Source of the DNA: Lactarius indigo
Taxonomy: Eukaryota > Basidiomycota > Agaricomycetes > Russulales > Russulaceae
Direction of reading: 5' to 3'
Assembly (NCBI GenBank): GCA_025766275.1
Contig: JAFKAC010000002.1
Location: forward strand, 2,232,001 to 2,296,000
Length of the DNA stretch: 64,000 bases
The notes below the pieces were generated by a model, which worked only from the letters and a program-made list of their open reading frames with translations, was not told where the DNA came from and did not search any database. Positions 26,885-38,414 of this stretch are shown here, piece by piece (the stretch's first letter is position 1; every line of letters begins with the position of its first letter). A program made the position numbers and the translations under genes.

Positions 26885-28235
26885 CTAATGCTTGTTGTTG
26901 CCGACGGTGACACCGACAGCAACACCAACGATGGCTAGGATAATAAGGAATATGAAGAAACATATCCAACGCTTTCGGCGGGCTGCTCGGGCATGCTTAA
27001 CGGCCTTTTCTGTCTGTGCGAGCCTGAAATTCCGAGTTAAAAAAGAGCAATGATAGACAGGTATCTCACGTACCCAGCTTCCGTATCTCCTGCAACTTGG
27101 GCCGCGGAGGTTTCAATAGCGTTGACTATGTCTTCCTGCTGGGCAACGAGGGCGTCCATCTACATAAACAGTAAGTCACCGAGTTCGAGTTGGTGGGAGG
27201 GAAGGAGCTAGTTCTCACATCATTGAACATCTGTGCCAGCTCGGCCAGCGTACGCTCAATTTTTCGGATATCCTCGTGTCCGCTCTTGGACTTCACGATA
27301 TGCGGCTCGAGACTCTCCATATCGCGTGGACGACGTAAGCTAAAGTAATGACCCATTCAGAAAGTAGCCCGCCTGAGGCGACGTTGAACGCACTGCCTGG
27401 GCGAATACCTGGCCACCAGCCCCTTGATCACTTTGGACAACCGCGGCAACTTCCTCCGGAGTAGCGTCAGGTTTTACTGACGATGTAAGACAGGAGGTCA
27501 AGACAGCCAAAGTCACACAGACACAGTTAACCCACCGATTTTAAACTGTCGCTCAACCCGCTGACGGTACCGCGTGCGATACTGTTGCTCTACCTGTTGA
27601 TAGTTTTGCAAAGCTTCTATGAATTTTGAACGGACGAGGGACGTCTGTCATGACAGGTTTGAGTCAATAACATGTACACGGTCTTAGAGGGGGCTCGACG
27701 TGCCTGATTCTTTCGTATCCTTGCGTCTTGTCCAGCGGGGACGGGCTCCTTCTCCAACTCTTGAATTTGAGTCTTGATTTGATTGCTCAAAGACCGAGTT
27801 TCCGATACCAGCTGGTCCAGGGCTGCGACGTTTTGTTGAGAAAGCGCCTCATCCGTGTTGTTCAGAGAACGAGAGTGCAAGTCGGAAATCCTCGACACGT
27901 TTGCGTCGAAGCGTCGAAGTTCGTCCTGAATGCTGGATATCTTTGATGAGAATAACAGTGGCTCGCATCAAAAGAAAAATAGAAAAATAAGATTAGCCGG
28001 CTGCGGACCTGGTTGTAGAATCTGGTCATGCCATCCGCAGCACTGGCCCCATTCCCATCGGTGATGCGGTCTGGGGTTTGGAGACCAGCCATCTCGTATT
28101 CCCCGGTGGCATTGGGACTTTGAGGACCCCCCTGTCTCTGAGCCTAGGAGTGAGGAGGCGTTGTAAGTGTATCGTCGCAACGCAACGGTAGGAAATGACA
28201 CGTGCCCGCAACGCAGCAAGTCGATCGCGCGCCAT
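26885..28235 (-). CDS. SSO1: plasma-membrane syntaxin (Qa-SNARE)
   Basis: This t-SNARE for exocytosis anchors at the plasma membrane. The start at 28235 (MARDRLAALRA) lies two exons upstream of MAGLQTPDRITDG. A three-helix Habc region follows (ISDLHSRSLNNTDEALS, LDQLVSETRSLSNQIK, YQQVEQQYRTRYRQRV), then the SNARE motif (KIERTLAELAQMFND, VAQQEDIVNAIETSA) and a C-terminal membrane anchor (WICFFIFLIILAIVGVAV) ending GNNKH at 26885. An exon at about 27330 restores LTSSTRYGESRAAYREVQER. Near 27280 the frame shifts +1 between VQER and HEDIRKIERT, inside a conserved block with no room for an intron. It diverges from the asparagine synthetase gene. Confidence 0.9.
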
Positions 28236-28674
28236 TGCTTCGAGTCTGTGTGTTCACCGGCAGTGGCAAAATGTTCCGATAAGCGCAATACTGCGCCTAG
28301 AAAAACCAAGCGACGAGAAAGAACCGAGGGAGGGAGCAAGTCGGAGGAACCGGATGGGGTGGGGCGAGGGGCTGCCTGCGGAATGTGACCAGACCACCAA
28401 CGAACCAAGTCGGCGTGAGAATTACATCCGACGTAGCGCTGGACCGTAACCGAACACCCACGGGCACTGGCGGTGTCCCCGCTCTCAGTGTCTTTCTTTA
28501 GCCAGCGCTCGTCTGGCCACGCGTTGTACCCTTTAAATTGTTACAAATAACCCCCGCTGCCCATCACGATGGTGGGCTGATTGAAATTGTAATCGCAGCT
28601 TATCTTATCTCTCCTGAGTCACCGCATGAAATTTTTGTGCGCAAACACCTTCCAACCGACCACCGTAGACCACG
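28236..28674. promoter_or_regulatory. divergent promoter between syntaxin and asparagine synthetase
   Basis: About 440 bp between two divergent start codons. It is CpG-containing with Gly/Pro-like GC-rich words in the middle and AT-rich just before the asparagine synthetase start (CCTTTAAATTG near 28530). No known operator was recognised. Confidence 0.4.
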
Positions 28675-30985
28675 ATGTGTGGCATATTTGCTGTGCACAA
28701 CCTCCAGAAACCTGCTGCGGACAGGTCTAAATTCATCGCTCTCTCTAAGAAGCAGCGCCATCGTGGCCCCGACTGGTCCGGCTGTTACGTTGGTCAGCGC
28801 ACCGTACTGGTCCATGAGCGTCTTGCGATCGTTGGTGTTGGTAAATGTGTTTCGAAGCAAGTCATTGCTGCCGTCTCTGACAAACGGGTAGTTGAGTACA
28901 GATACGGGCGCACAAGCCCATCGTGAGCGAAGATGGGAAGCTCGTTCTTGCCGTGAACGGTGAGATTTACAATCACGTCAAGCTGCGAGCCTCTTGCTTT
29001 GGATATAAATTCAAGACCCACTCTGACTGTGAGGTGGTGATCCCTCTGGTGAGTGGAGTATGTCCCCATAGCAGCTAGTTAATAATTTCCCGTTGCGCTC
29101 AAGTATCAGAAACATGACAAGAACCTTTGCCATCTCCTCGATGGGATGTTCTCCTTCGTGTTACTCGACGAGTCTGTTGAGCCTTCCAGAATCATAGCCG
29201 CTCGTGACCCCGTTGGGATCACGACGCTGTATCAGGGCTGGTCCTTCGAGGTGTCCGGGGGCCGTTTTCTTCGCCTCAGAGCTCAAGTGCCTTGTCGACG
29301 AATGCGATGAAATCATCTCGTTCCCTCCTGGACACGTGTTTGACAGCCGTGACAGTTCCTTGACCCGCTATTACACACCGTCGTGGTGGGATGGCGACTC
29401 GGACGGCCCAGACACCTCCATCCCCTCCCGGCCAGCGGATCTTAAGTTAATTAGAGAGACGCTCGAGGCTGCCGTGAAGAAACGGCTCATGTCGGAAGTC
29501 CCCTACGGTGTCCTTCTCAGTGGCGGTCTAGATAGTAGCATCATCGCGGCTGTCGCGGCTAGAGAAACCGAGAGAGTGGCCCACGCCCAGTTCGAGGCTA
29601 GGCAGAAGCGGCTCGCCCAAGCCGATACCGGCCTCGCGACTCCTCCTGGGGGTTCGTATTCTGGGGTGACAGAGGAAGGTGAGGGTAGTAATTAATTCTT
29701 TTTTCTGCCCATATCTGAGAACCACCCGGATTGTTCTGCAGAAACCATCGCCTCATGGCCCCGGCTACATTCTTTTTCGATAGGTCTAGAGCACTCTCCT
29801 GATCTCCTTGCTGCCCGGAAGGCGGCCCATTACCTGGGCACCGTGCATCATGAGTACGTGTTCACTGTTCAAGAGGGCTTAGACGCCGTTCCGGATGTGA
29901 TATACCACCTGGAAACCTACGATGTGACCACGGTGAGGGCAAGCACGCCAATGTATCTCCTCAGTCGCAAGATCAAGGCCATGGGCGTCAAGATGGTCTT
30001 GAGTGGTGAAGGCAGTGACGAAATATTTGGAGGTGATCGGTCTTGCATCTGGAAATGGTCCAGTGAAGCTGAATATACGCAGGTTATCTATATTTCCACG
30101 CAGCCCCCGATGCGCGTTCTTTCCACCAAGAATGTGTCCGTAGAGTGAAAAATCTGCACACAGCCGACTGTCTCCGTGCGAATAAGTGTGTATTGCGAAC
30201 TTCAGACGAAGTTTTTCCTCTGACCACCCTAAAGATCCACCATGGCCTGGGGTCTCGAGGCCCGCGTTCCTTTCTTGGACAAGGCATTTTTGGAAGTCGC
30301 GATGAATGTGCGACCTGAGGACAAGATGTTCGCTAAAGGTAGCTCTCAGGAGCTCGACGAGGATGGATGCGCGAAGATGGAGAAGTACATACTCCGCAAG
30401 GCATTCGACGTGGCGCCCGACGGCAAGGTCTGCGACGAGACACCTCTCATTAGTAGCCTTTTCTAATTACGATCGTAGCCGTATCTTCCTCGCTCAATCC
30501 TGTGGAGGCAAAAAGAGCAATTCTCGGACGGCGTTGGCTACTCTTGGATAGATGGGTGCGCCACTTTCGCTTCTCGTTCGTTTACTCACGTCACACGCAC
30601 CCTTGTTTTGACTTTAGGCTGAAAGCCCACGCCGAGAATGCCATCCCAGACCAGCTATACGAGAAACGGTTTGAACGCTGGCCAGTGGACACGCCGAGTA
30701 CCAAGGAGGCCTACTACATGCGCGACATATTCGATGGTGAGCTTGCCAACTACGCTGATTCTTTCTGTTACCCCTGTGTCAACTAAAAACGTTTACCTTT
30801 GCACAGGCTTGTTCATGTCCGATGCCGCAGCCAAAACGGCCGTTCGGTATGCACCGCACTTTTCGTCGGATTAGCTCACTGGCTTAGCTAATACTCGGTA
30901 CAGGTGGATTCCGCGTGGAGACTGGGGTTGCGCCGCGGACCCCAGCGGAAGGAGTGTCAGTATCCACAATGCGGCGTACGAGTGA
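28675..30985 (+). CDS. ASN1: asparagine synthetase, glutamine-hydrolysing, with two frame breaks
   Basis: This enzyme makes asparagine from aspartate, ATP and glutamine. ATG 28675 gives [10 protein letters not shown], where Cys2 is the glutaminase nucleophile, then [18 protein letters not shown] and [13 protein letters not shown]. The synthetase domain has the ATP-pyrophosphatase loop [52 protein letters not shown] and the C-terminal [16 protein letters not shown], with TGA at 30983-30985. Every intron in the synthetase half is in frame. In the glutaminase half there are two +1 breaks not explained by introns: near 28914 (DTGAQ to PIVSEDGK) and near 29245 (LYQGWS to [14 protein letters not shown]). 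As written, the protein would end in the gluta­minase domain. Either the sequence carries two inserted bases or this copy is a very recent pseudogene. Confidence 0.88.
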
Positions 30986-31373
30986 AGACAAATGGTGGGA
31001 TAGATTCAAAAGCAGCATAATGGTGATACAAGTTCTAGCCATGTATAGATTAAGAAGCAGACAGGTCAATGAGACTCCAAAAGAAGGGTTGTATGGTGTG
31101 GAAACCGTTCGTCGGAAATGAGTGCAGGTATCAATGAAAGGATGAAAAAAACGAGGCTACCTCGGAAACCGAGAACTTGAACATGGCAACGGTATCGCAA
31201 AAGGAGGGGTACTCAGGGCACAGTGAAGACGAGAAAGGTGAGCGACATGCAAAGGACGTTGACGTGGAGAAATGGAGAGACCCGGTGTTATCGTTCCAAA
31301 ATAATGTAATGAGTTGGTATCTTAAATGGAAGGGTCGTTAAAAGAATTAAGAGGGACAGGATGTATACCGGGC
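30986..31373. other. convergent intergenic region, 3' UTRs
   Basis: About 390 bp between the stops of the asparagine synthetase and RhoGEF genes. It is A/G-rich on the plus strand and has no gene-like open frame. It most likely holds the two 3' UTRs. Confidence 0.4.
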
Positions 31374-34300
31374 CTAGTCGTTGTTCAATGATAGGTCATT
31401 CGCCATCATCTGGCGATAGAGACCCACTCCGGAATCCTCGGAGGGGGCAGGTGAAGAAAGAACCTTGTTGATGGGAGGTGCCGTTGTGGTTCGGGTAGCG
31501 GCACTGTTTTGCGAGGTGTTGCGTGACCGCTTCGCCGATTGCACGGAGGTGACAGGGGTACGGGTGCTTCCGTCCCAGGCTGGTCGAGTAACGGTGACCT
31601 TTATGGAGTGCCCCTCATCCGAGGCAGCTGGGCGGCGACCAGATGGCGTCACAGTTCGACGGCTGGACGGCCTAGCGCCAGCAGCTGACGAGTCCGCAGA
31701 AACTAGGCGACTACCGAATTTAGCATTCGCCGACGATTCCCTGGAGTATCCCGAAGGCACGATAGGACCATTGCGTCGAGTACCCAGACCACCAGGGACC
31801 GGTCGATGTTTAGCGATGGGCTTCTGCAGAGTAATCTTGTCCGCGCCCCAATATGAGAAACTCATCTTGCTCTTGCGATCTGAGTCATCGGAATCAACCC
31901 CACCGTCTTCATCATCATCGGGCATAGGCACGATTTTAGGTTGTTGAACGGCAGAGTGGATCTGGGCTCTTGAGCGAACCACACTGCACGAGATCAATTA
32001 AGTGGTTCTTCCGCATAAACACCCCGAAACCACTTACTCTTCCATGGACACCACGCCTTCACGAGGCTGAACACTGTTGCCGAGAGTCCAATTTTCGATC
32101 TGAAGGAGATGCCATCAAATTACTCCGTATCAGGAAAAAGGGTCAGAAACCTGCCTTGATGAATTTGTACAAATTCCGTGGCCGCGCTGTAGAGTTTCGG
32201 CGGCCAGTTGTTGCATACTTGGTCTTACCCTCGGGTAGAGAATTCGCCCTTGAAGCATGGGCGCTCCCCAAGGGAAGAGAAGTCGTGCCAGTCCGTTGAC
32301 AACGCAGTACGACGTCACTGAACACGACCAACCACATGTCTTTTTTGCCACCGACACCGCTGCCACCATTCTGCAGCACGTCACTTAGACGTTTAAAGGA
32401 TGTCTTCCCTTTCACGGCCTTGGTGGTCCCGACGGGAGGCGGTGATGAAGGCTTTGAGGCATCACTCAAGTCTCGAGGGGCTAGCATTCGCTCTTCCACT
32501 AGAACGCGAGACGGCTTGGGAGCAGCCAGTTGTTTTACTTTGTCCAGCCCCTCTATCCGTGCCAGGATATCACGCGTCTTGTCGCGTTCTTCTTTTTGAA
32601 TCTTTTCGTCTTCGATGCTACGAACGATGTTTTCGACCTCTGCAACCATGTGGAGGGTACTTTCGTATTCAAAAGTCGAGGGGTCCGTGTGGAAAAGGAG
32701 GTTCTGAAAAAGTAACGGGTACTTGAGCAACCTTTGGAAGGGCTTTGATAAAGAGATAGCCAGCCCAGTTTCCCCACGGTCCTGAGCATCGTTTTCGAGT
32801 CTGCGTAGAAAAACGCAGACTTTGAGCCATTCGTCTACGTCCTTATTCTTTGGACGTTTCGTCGAGTTGCTTGTCGAAATTGCGTCGTTAGCTTGTTCAA
32901 GGGCCCGTTCTAAACGTAGAACATAGTCCGCATAACCCCGAAGAATGTGTGACTGTAGTCACTAATCAGTGGGTTATGGGGAGCAAGTAAGACAAAACCT
33001 ACGTTCGCTACAAAAACGTCTGCCAAGGATCGGACAAGAGGATATTGCTCGTCATATCGTTTCCGAAGTCCCTCGCTGAGCTTGAGATGTCCCGCAAGTA
33101 TACTGTCCTCGATGACTTCTAGGCACTGCCGCAAGTCGTCTGGTAATTGATGCGGAGCGATACCACCATTGACGATTAGATCTGCTTTCGTCAAACTTTT
33201 TTTGGACTTCCGTAGCATTCCTCGGGCGCTTGGATTGGTAGACTTGCGATCTCGATCTCGTTCCTTTTCCGGAGACGATGTCCCCACAAAAGACTGGCGA
33301 CCGAGAGATTGTGTGGACGCTGAATTAGGGTTTGGGCGGGGAGGTGGCGGGAGAGACTGGTGGGAACGGGAGGGAAATGGTACTGAGGTGTTCTTGCCCG
33401 TCCGGGATGTGCCGTAGGGCGAGTGGGGATGGTTGTGCTTCGCTCCAAGCCGTCGAGAGTCAGACAACCCCTTGCCCATCCTATCATTCTCATCTTCAGC
33501 GTCTGAAGTGAGAGACTCGCTATCCATGTTTGGTGTATCCTTGTCATCCCTGCGAGACGCGTAATCCAGAGCCGTAGGTGTGTCAGACCGGAACCCGGTC
33601 GGGGAGAGAAAACGCGAGGCAATGGGTAAGTGTTCGAGCGACTCTACGGGCGTGTCGAGACGAGACATGTCATCATACTCTAACATTGTCGGCGATGCTA
33701 CGGGCGAAGTTGCATATGGGTGGAGTAGAGGAACTATGAACGTCTCCTTCATCTTGAGGAGCTCAGCTACATATCTGCAAGGGTATTAACGGACACTGCC
33801 AATGAGACAAGGACGAAATCAATACCTCTCTTCGCTTGCAACAATCTCCCATAGTACTTCTTGTCGTGTCCGCTCGCGAGGTCCAAGGTGGGTCACCAGA
33901 TCTTCTTCCGCACCTTCACTCCAAGAAGCGGGAGGAAGAACGCTTCCGATGGACTTCTGAGAGAAAGGAGTAGCAGAACGGAGTGATTGATGGATAGAAG
34001 CGGCATCTCCATAAGCTGGCTTCGCGGAATAGGGTGAGGTCACCGAACGCGTTGACGTAGCTTTGACGGTCTGGGTGCTGTTTTTACTGGAACCGACATC
34101 TGGGCGAGAACCAGACGCAGCGGTAGACATCGAGCCACGGGGGTCTCTGGGATGCGACAACTGCGAGCGAACTACAGTGCTCTTGTTCGTGGCAGACGCG
34201 TCTTCTGGTAAGGGACGGTCTGCGCTGAGACTTGGGGTCGGAGGAGGGGAAAGGAAAGCAACTTTCTTTGGAATGTCATTGCTCCCGTTAGTCGTGGTTA

Positions 34301-34733
34301 TGCTTCCGTTCCCAGTCTTGCGCGAGCTTCTCCCGGTAGAGTCTAGATCCGCGCGAGGGGAAGCTGTGCGGGTGACGACGGCTGTGTCAATAGAATCCTC
34401 CTCCGCGACATCAGAGAGGGGACCTCTGGAGTGAGATATAGATACGGGGTCGTAGTCGACAAAAGGCACGAGAGTATCGTCGATTGGTGGAAGGGGACGA
34501 GAGGAAAGTTCTGGGAGGGGTTTATAGGACGTGATTGAGGTCGGAGTACCGATGGAACGCTGAGGCTGTTCGAGTGGGGGCGGGGCTGGGGGCCATTCTC
34601 TGAGCGGTGGTAACTGGGGAAGTTTTTCCCTCTGGTAGGAAGACCCTGGGGGATGGAACGAGTCAGAATCCCTAGGATCCTTGACTTTGTCTTTGGAGTG
34701 ACCTCGGTTGAATCGATTGAAAAGAGCTTTCAT
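31374..34733 (-). CDS. Rho guanine nucleotide exchange factor (DH-PH)
   Basis: A Dbl-family exchange factor for a Rho-type GTPase. ATG 34733 gives MKALFNRFNRGHSKDK and a long Ser/Pro-rich N-terminal region. The DH domain begins at RTRQEVLWEIVASEERY, VAELLKMKETFIVPLL. It is then interrupted by about 165 disordered residues before LPDDLRQCLEVIEDSIL, and resumes through ILRGYADYVLRLERALEQ and SLSKPFQRLLKYPLLFQNL, the CR3 region. A PH-like region follows (VEERMLAPRDL, KKDMWLVVFSDVVLRC, ENWTLGNSV). The Ser/Arg-rich tail ends LSLNND at 31374. The intron at 32100-32154 has a GC donor, GCAGGT. All junctions keep frame. It lacks visible CH or PB1 domains, so it is not a plain Cdc24 copy; the target GTPase is unknown. 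Confidence 0.87.
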
Positions 34734-35640
34734 GGCGCGACCCGGTAAAGGAGGACGCGAAGACCAAAAATGTTGAAAAGAAAGTGATAAAAGTACAGAA
34801 AACGAGTTTGGGAGGAGATGAAGGGGAAGGGAAGGGCGGGGAGGAAATAGAAGGGAAATAGAAAAGAATGAAAAACCCGGTCCACGGTTGCCTTGCGGGG
34901 GCGTGGCCACACACAACGTGTTCCCGCCCTTTACCAGTGCTAGTCCACAAGCATACTATTCACATCCGTCAAAGACTCGCTCGCGCAGGACGTTGTACTG
35001 AATTACTCCCAATCGACGTACAATGGCGGAGCCACCCAGATTAGGGTGTGCTACACTTATGCAACTGGACGAATCTGATTCCTGCTGGGTCTTTACAGCT
35101 CGACCTACCCATTGGACCCCTTTGACATCATCTCTCCAACCACTGCTCCGCACCCTTCCTTCCGCAGTAACTGCTCCCGCAGGTCTGCGATTTGAGCGCC
35201 CTGACTGCGGTGTGATTGACGCGGGTCTGGGGTTTTATTATGACCCCCAAGCGATTGGAGGGGGGTAGGCTTGAACTGCAGTGAAGAAGATTGGGATGAT
35301 ATGGGAACCAAAAGCTGAAGAGGGCACTCCATCATCTTTAAACCTCCGAACATCATTGCATCATGTTTTGCAAGGACTGTTTGAGGCCGTTATGGTGAAT
35401 GTCTCGTGAGGTACCATTACTGGTATGGCCAGCTGTCTACCTCATCTCCTGAATAAAGAAATGTGCCTTTACCGCGACCACGATTTCAGTTGCACGTTGG
35501 TGGTGCTGTACTGGCACTGTGTTGTTGCGATTGACCCTTCCCATTCCGTTGTCCCATTATGTAATCACCCTTGTCCTCTTTCTTTCCTCCAACAAGCTCA
35601 AACACCTGTTTCAGGGATAACCCCAGGTAAGACGGCACCA
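34734..35640. other. divergent intergenic region
   Basis: About 900 bp between the RhoGEF and PRP28 starts. On the RhoGEF side lies a strong purine tract (34740-34880), the 5' leader pyrimidine tract of that gene. An 81-codon open frame from ATG 35023 and a minus frame at 35105-35356 have no recognisable motif. Upstream non-coding or short coding exons of PRP28 may fall here, because sequence in frame before 35641 reads PGKTAP just before the chosen Met. Confidence 0.35.
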
Positions 35641-38414
35641 ATGGCGCCTGGAGCTGAACCTCTATCCATCGAATCTTTACTGCAGAAGCAGAAAGAGGAG
35701 CGCGAGGCTGCAGCTAGAGTGAGTAGCTTACTTTTGGAGGCCAATCGTCCCCTCATCGTCCCTCCACAGCCCAAGTTCTTGTCGAGGGAGGAACGCGCAA
35801 GGATCGCCATTGCGAAGCGGGCCCAAGAAATACAGGAAGAGAAGAGAAAGGAAGAGGATAATCGGATAAACAGGGAACAACTCGAGCGCGAGGCAGAAGT
35901 CATACGAAGGCGAGAGAGAGACAGCAAGTACACAACAAGTAACAGTACAAGATGTTGATCCGTTTCTTTTGCTCACACCCTATCCCAAATTCTAATCTTT
36001 GTTGTGATAGACGATGATCATCATGACCGCGACCGCGACCGCAATCGTGACCGTGACCGTGGCCGGGGAACCGGTCGCAGAGATCACCGTGACAGGCGCA
36101 TAAACGATGACAGACGTTCAGGGTACAACAACGTCCCCACTGAACCCCGCGCGGAGCGTGCTAAAGCTTCAGCAAATCCTGCTACTCTCACACCAGGGGG
36201 TCCCCAGTCCGTTTCGGCCTCCAGCTCTTCGACTCCTGCACCAGATTCTACCTTCACTCCTCCAATGACAGAGGAGGACCTCGCTGCGCTACGTTCACGA
36301 TATCTCGGTGTGGATAAGAAAAAACGCAAAATTCGTAAGATGAATGACCGCAAGTTCGTCTTCGACTGGGACGAACAGGAGGACACTGGTACGGCAGACC
36401 CCTCGGCAAACATTGGGGTACAGCGTCAGGGAGCGCAGGTCATGTTCGGACGCGGGCACATCGCAGGTATGGACGATGGCGGAGGAAGCAGGGCTGGGAC
36501 CAAACCGGATGCTCAACTTGCCGACGCCATGGAACGGCGAAAGGCCGCCAAGCACGGATACGACGACCGTCATTGGACCGACAAAGCCTTAGACGAGATG
36601 AAGGAGCGCGATTGGCGCATCTTTCGCGAGGACTTTAGCATAGCAGCCCGAGGTCTGCTGACTATTAACTAGTCCCTTTTTGTCATTCACTGAACCAAGC
36701 ATAGGTGGTAATATACCGCACCCATTACGTTCATGGAGCGAGTCTACAATCCCTAAACAGATTCTAGCCGTCATAGACCAGATTGGCTACAAGGAGCCAT
36801 CCCCAATTCAGCGTCAGGCCATCCCTATTGGGCTACAGAACCGAGACATTATCGGCATCGCAGAGACAGGTCCGCCTTGAAACCTATGTACATACTTACA
36901 TGTGACGCTAAACTTCTTATAGGTTCCGGGAAAACCGCGGCTTTTGTTATCCCTATGCTTACTTTTATCTCGAACATGCCGCCATTTACCGAGGAAAATA
37001 GACATTTGGGACCATATGGCCTGATCTTGGCACCCACACGTGAGTTGGCACAGCAGATAGAATCAGAAGCAAAAAAGTTTGCCGCACCACTCGGTTTCCA
37101 TTGCGTGTCCATCGTCGGAGGGGTACGTTTTTAGGCTTAGCTCTGTTTGTTGCATAGGCTGACCTACCCCAGAGAGCCGTGGAAGAGCAACAATTCAATC
37201 TTCGCGAGGGTGCAGAAATCATAATTGCCACACCCGGTCGCCTGAAGGATGTCCTAGAGCGCCATGTCCTCGTGCTGTCTCAATGTCGATACGTTGTCAT
37301 GGACGAGGCTGACCGAATGGTCCACCTGGGGTTCGAAGCTGATCTCACCTTCATTCTGGACCAGCTACCCTCGGAGACCATGGAAGGGGAGGACCAAAGC
37401 GAGCAGATGGACGTTGACGGTGAGACCCTTGTGAAGAAGGGACGCACACGAGTGACAACACTCTTCTCTGCAACCATGCCACCTCCCGTCGAGAGACTCG
37501 CGAGGAAGTACCTGAAACGACCTGCGGTCATTACCATCGGTGAAGCAGGCAGAGCTGTCGATACAGTTGAACAGCGCGTTGAGTTCGTCATCGGTGACGA
37601 AAAAAAGAAGTGCGCGGTTTGTTGTCGATCGGCAAAGGTACAATGGCTGAGGTGTCTTCTTTCTCGAAACAGACAACGCTTGCTTGAAATTCTCAACAGC
37701 GGGCAGTATCAAGCTCCGATTATTGTTTTCGTCAACCAAAAGAAGACTGCGGACATGGTGGCCAAGGACCTTTCCCGTGCTGGTGTGCGTTGGTGATCCG
37801 TTGATAGCTTCTCGACATGCACTGATGATGCCTTGGCACAGTGGAGCGCCGCGACGTTACATTCCGGAAAAAACCAAGAGCAGCGAGAAGCTTCGTTGCA
37901 ATCACTGCGTTCGGGTACCGCGGATGTTCTGGTAGCGACCGATCTTGCTGGACGCGGTATCGATGTCCAAGACGTTTCACTCGTCATCAATTTCCAGATG
38001 GCTGGCACAATCGAGGCCTACGTGCATCGCATAGGTTTGGCATAGCTTTGACTACCATTGTGCTTCTGACTAAGCTACGTCTCCAGGTCGTACTGGGCGT
38101 GCCGGCAAACAGGGAACAGCAATCACGTTTTTGACCAATGATGATGACGAAGTGATGTGAGCGCAGTTTCCAAGTGTAGTGCTTTTCTTGACTGTATGGA
38201 CTGACGTTATTCGTCTTGGTAGGTATGACTTGAAGCAAGGTGAGATGACGTCAGACTCTCGCAGTAAATCCGGAAGTCCTGAGCCATGTGTATTTCAGAA
38301 ATATCGAAGAGTCCCGTGTCGAAGGTCCCTGTGGAACTCGCGCGGCACGAGGCTGCCCAGCATAAGGTGTCACGAGAGATGAAACGCAAGCGGGACGCCG
38401 AGGATCAAGGATAG
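35641..38414 (+). CDS. PRP28: pre-mRNA splicing DEAD-box helicase Prp28
   Basis: This spliceosomal RNA helicase swaps U1 for U6 at the 5' splice site. ATG 35641 gives [18 protein letters not shown]. An Arg/Asp-rich linker with [11 protein letters not shown] (about 36020) precedes [17 protein letters not shown]. Helicase motifs in order are: Q motif [13 protein letters not shown], motif I AETGSGKT (split by an intron), [18 protein letters not shown] in [13 protein letters not shown] in LFSATMPP, the IVFVNQKK strand, [11 protein letters not shown] and [11 protein letters not shown]. The last exon reads [16 protein letters not shown] and stops at 38412-38414. About ten introns splice in frame; the one after GDEKKK uses donor GTGCGC. 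The true start could lie upstream through another intron. Confidence 0.93.

Noticed and set aside
29696..29750. Possible further frame break in asparagine synthetase after the SGGLDSS exon
   Set aside because: A normal intron (donor GAAGGTGAGG, acceptor CTGCAG) restores the frame exactly, giving [17 protein letters not shown].
37600..37680. Apparent shift in PRP28 after GDEKKK
   Set aside because: An intron with donor GTGCGC fits exactly and gives [12 protein letters not shown].
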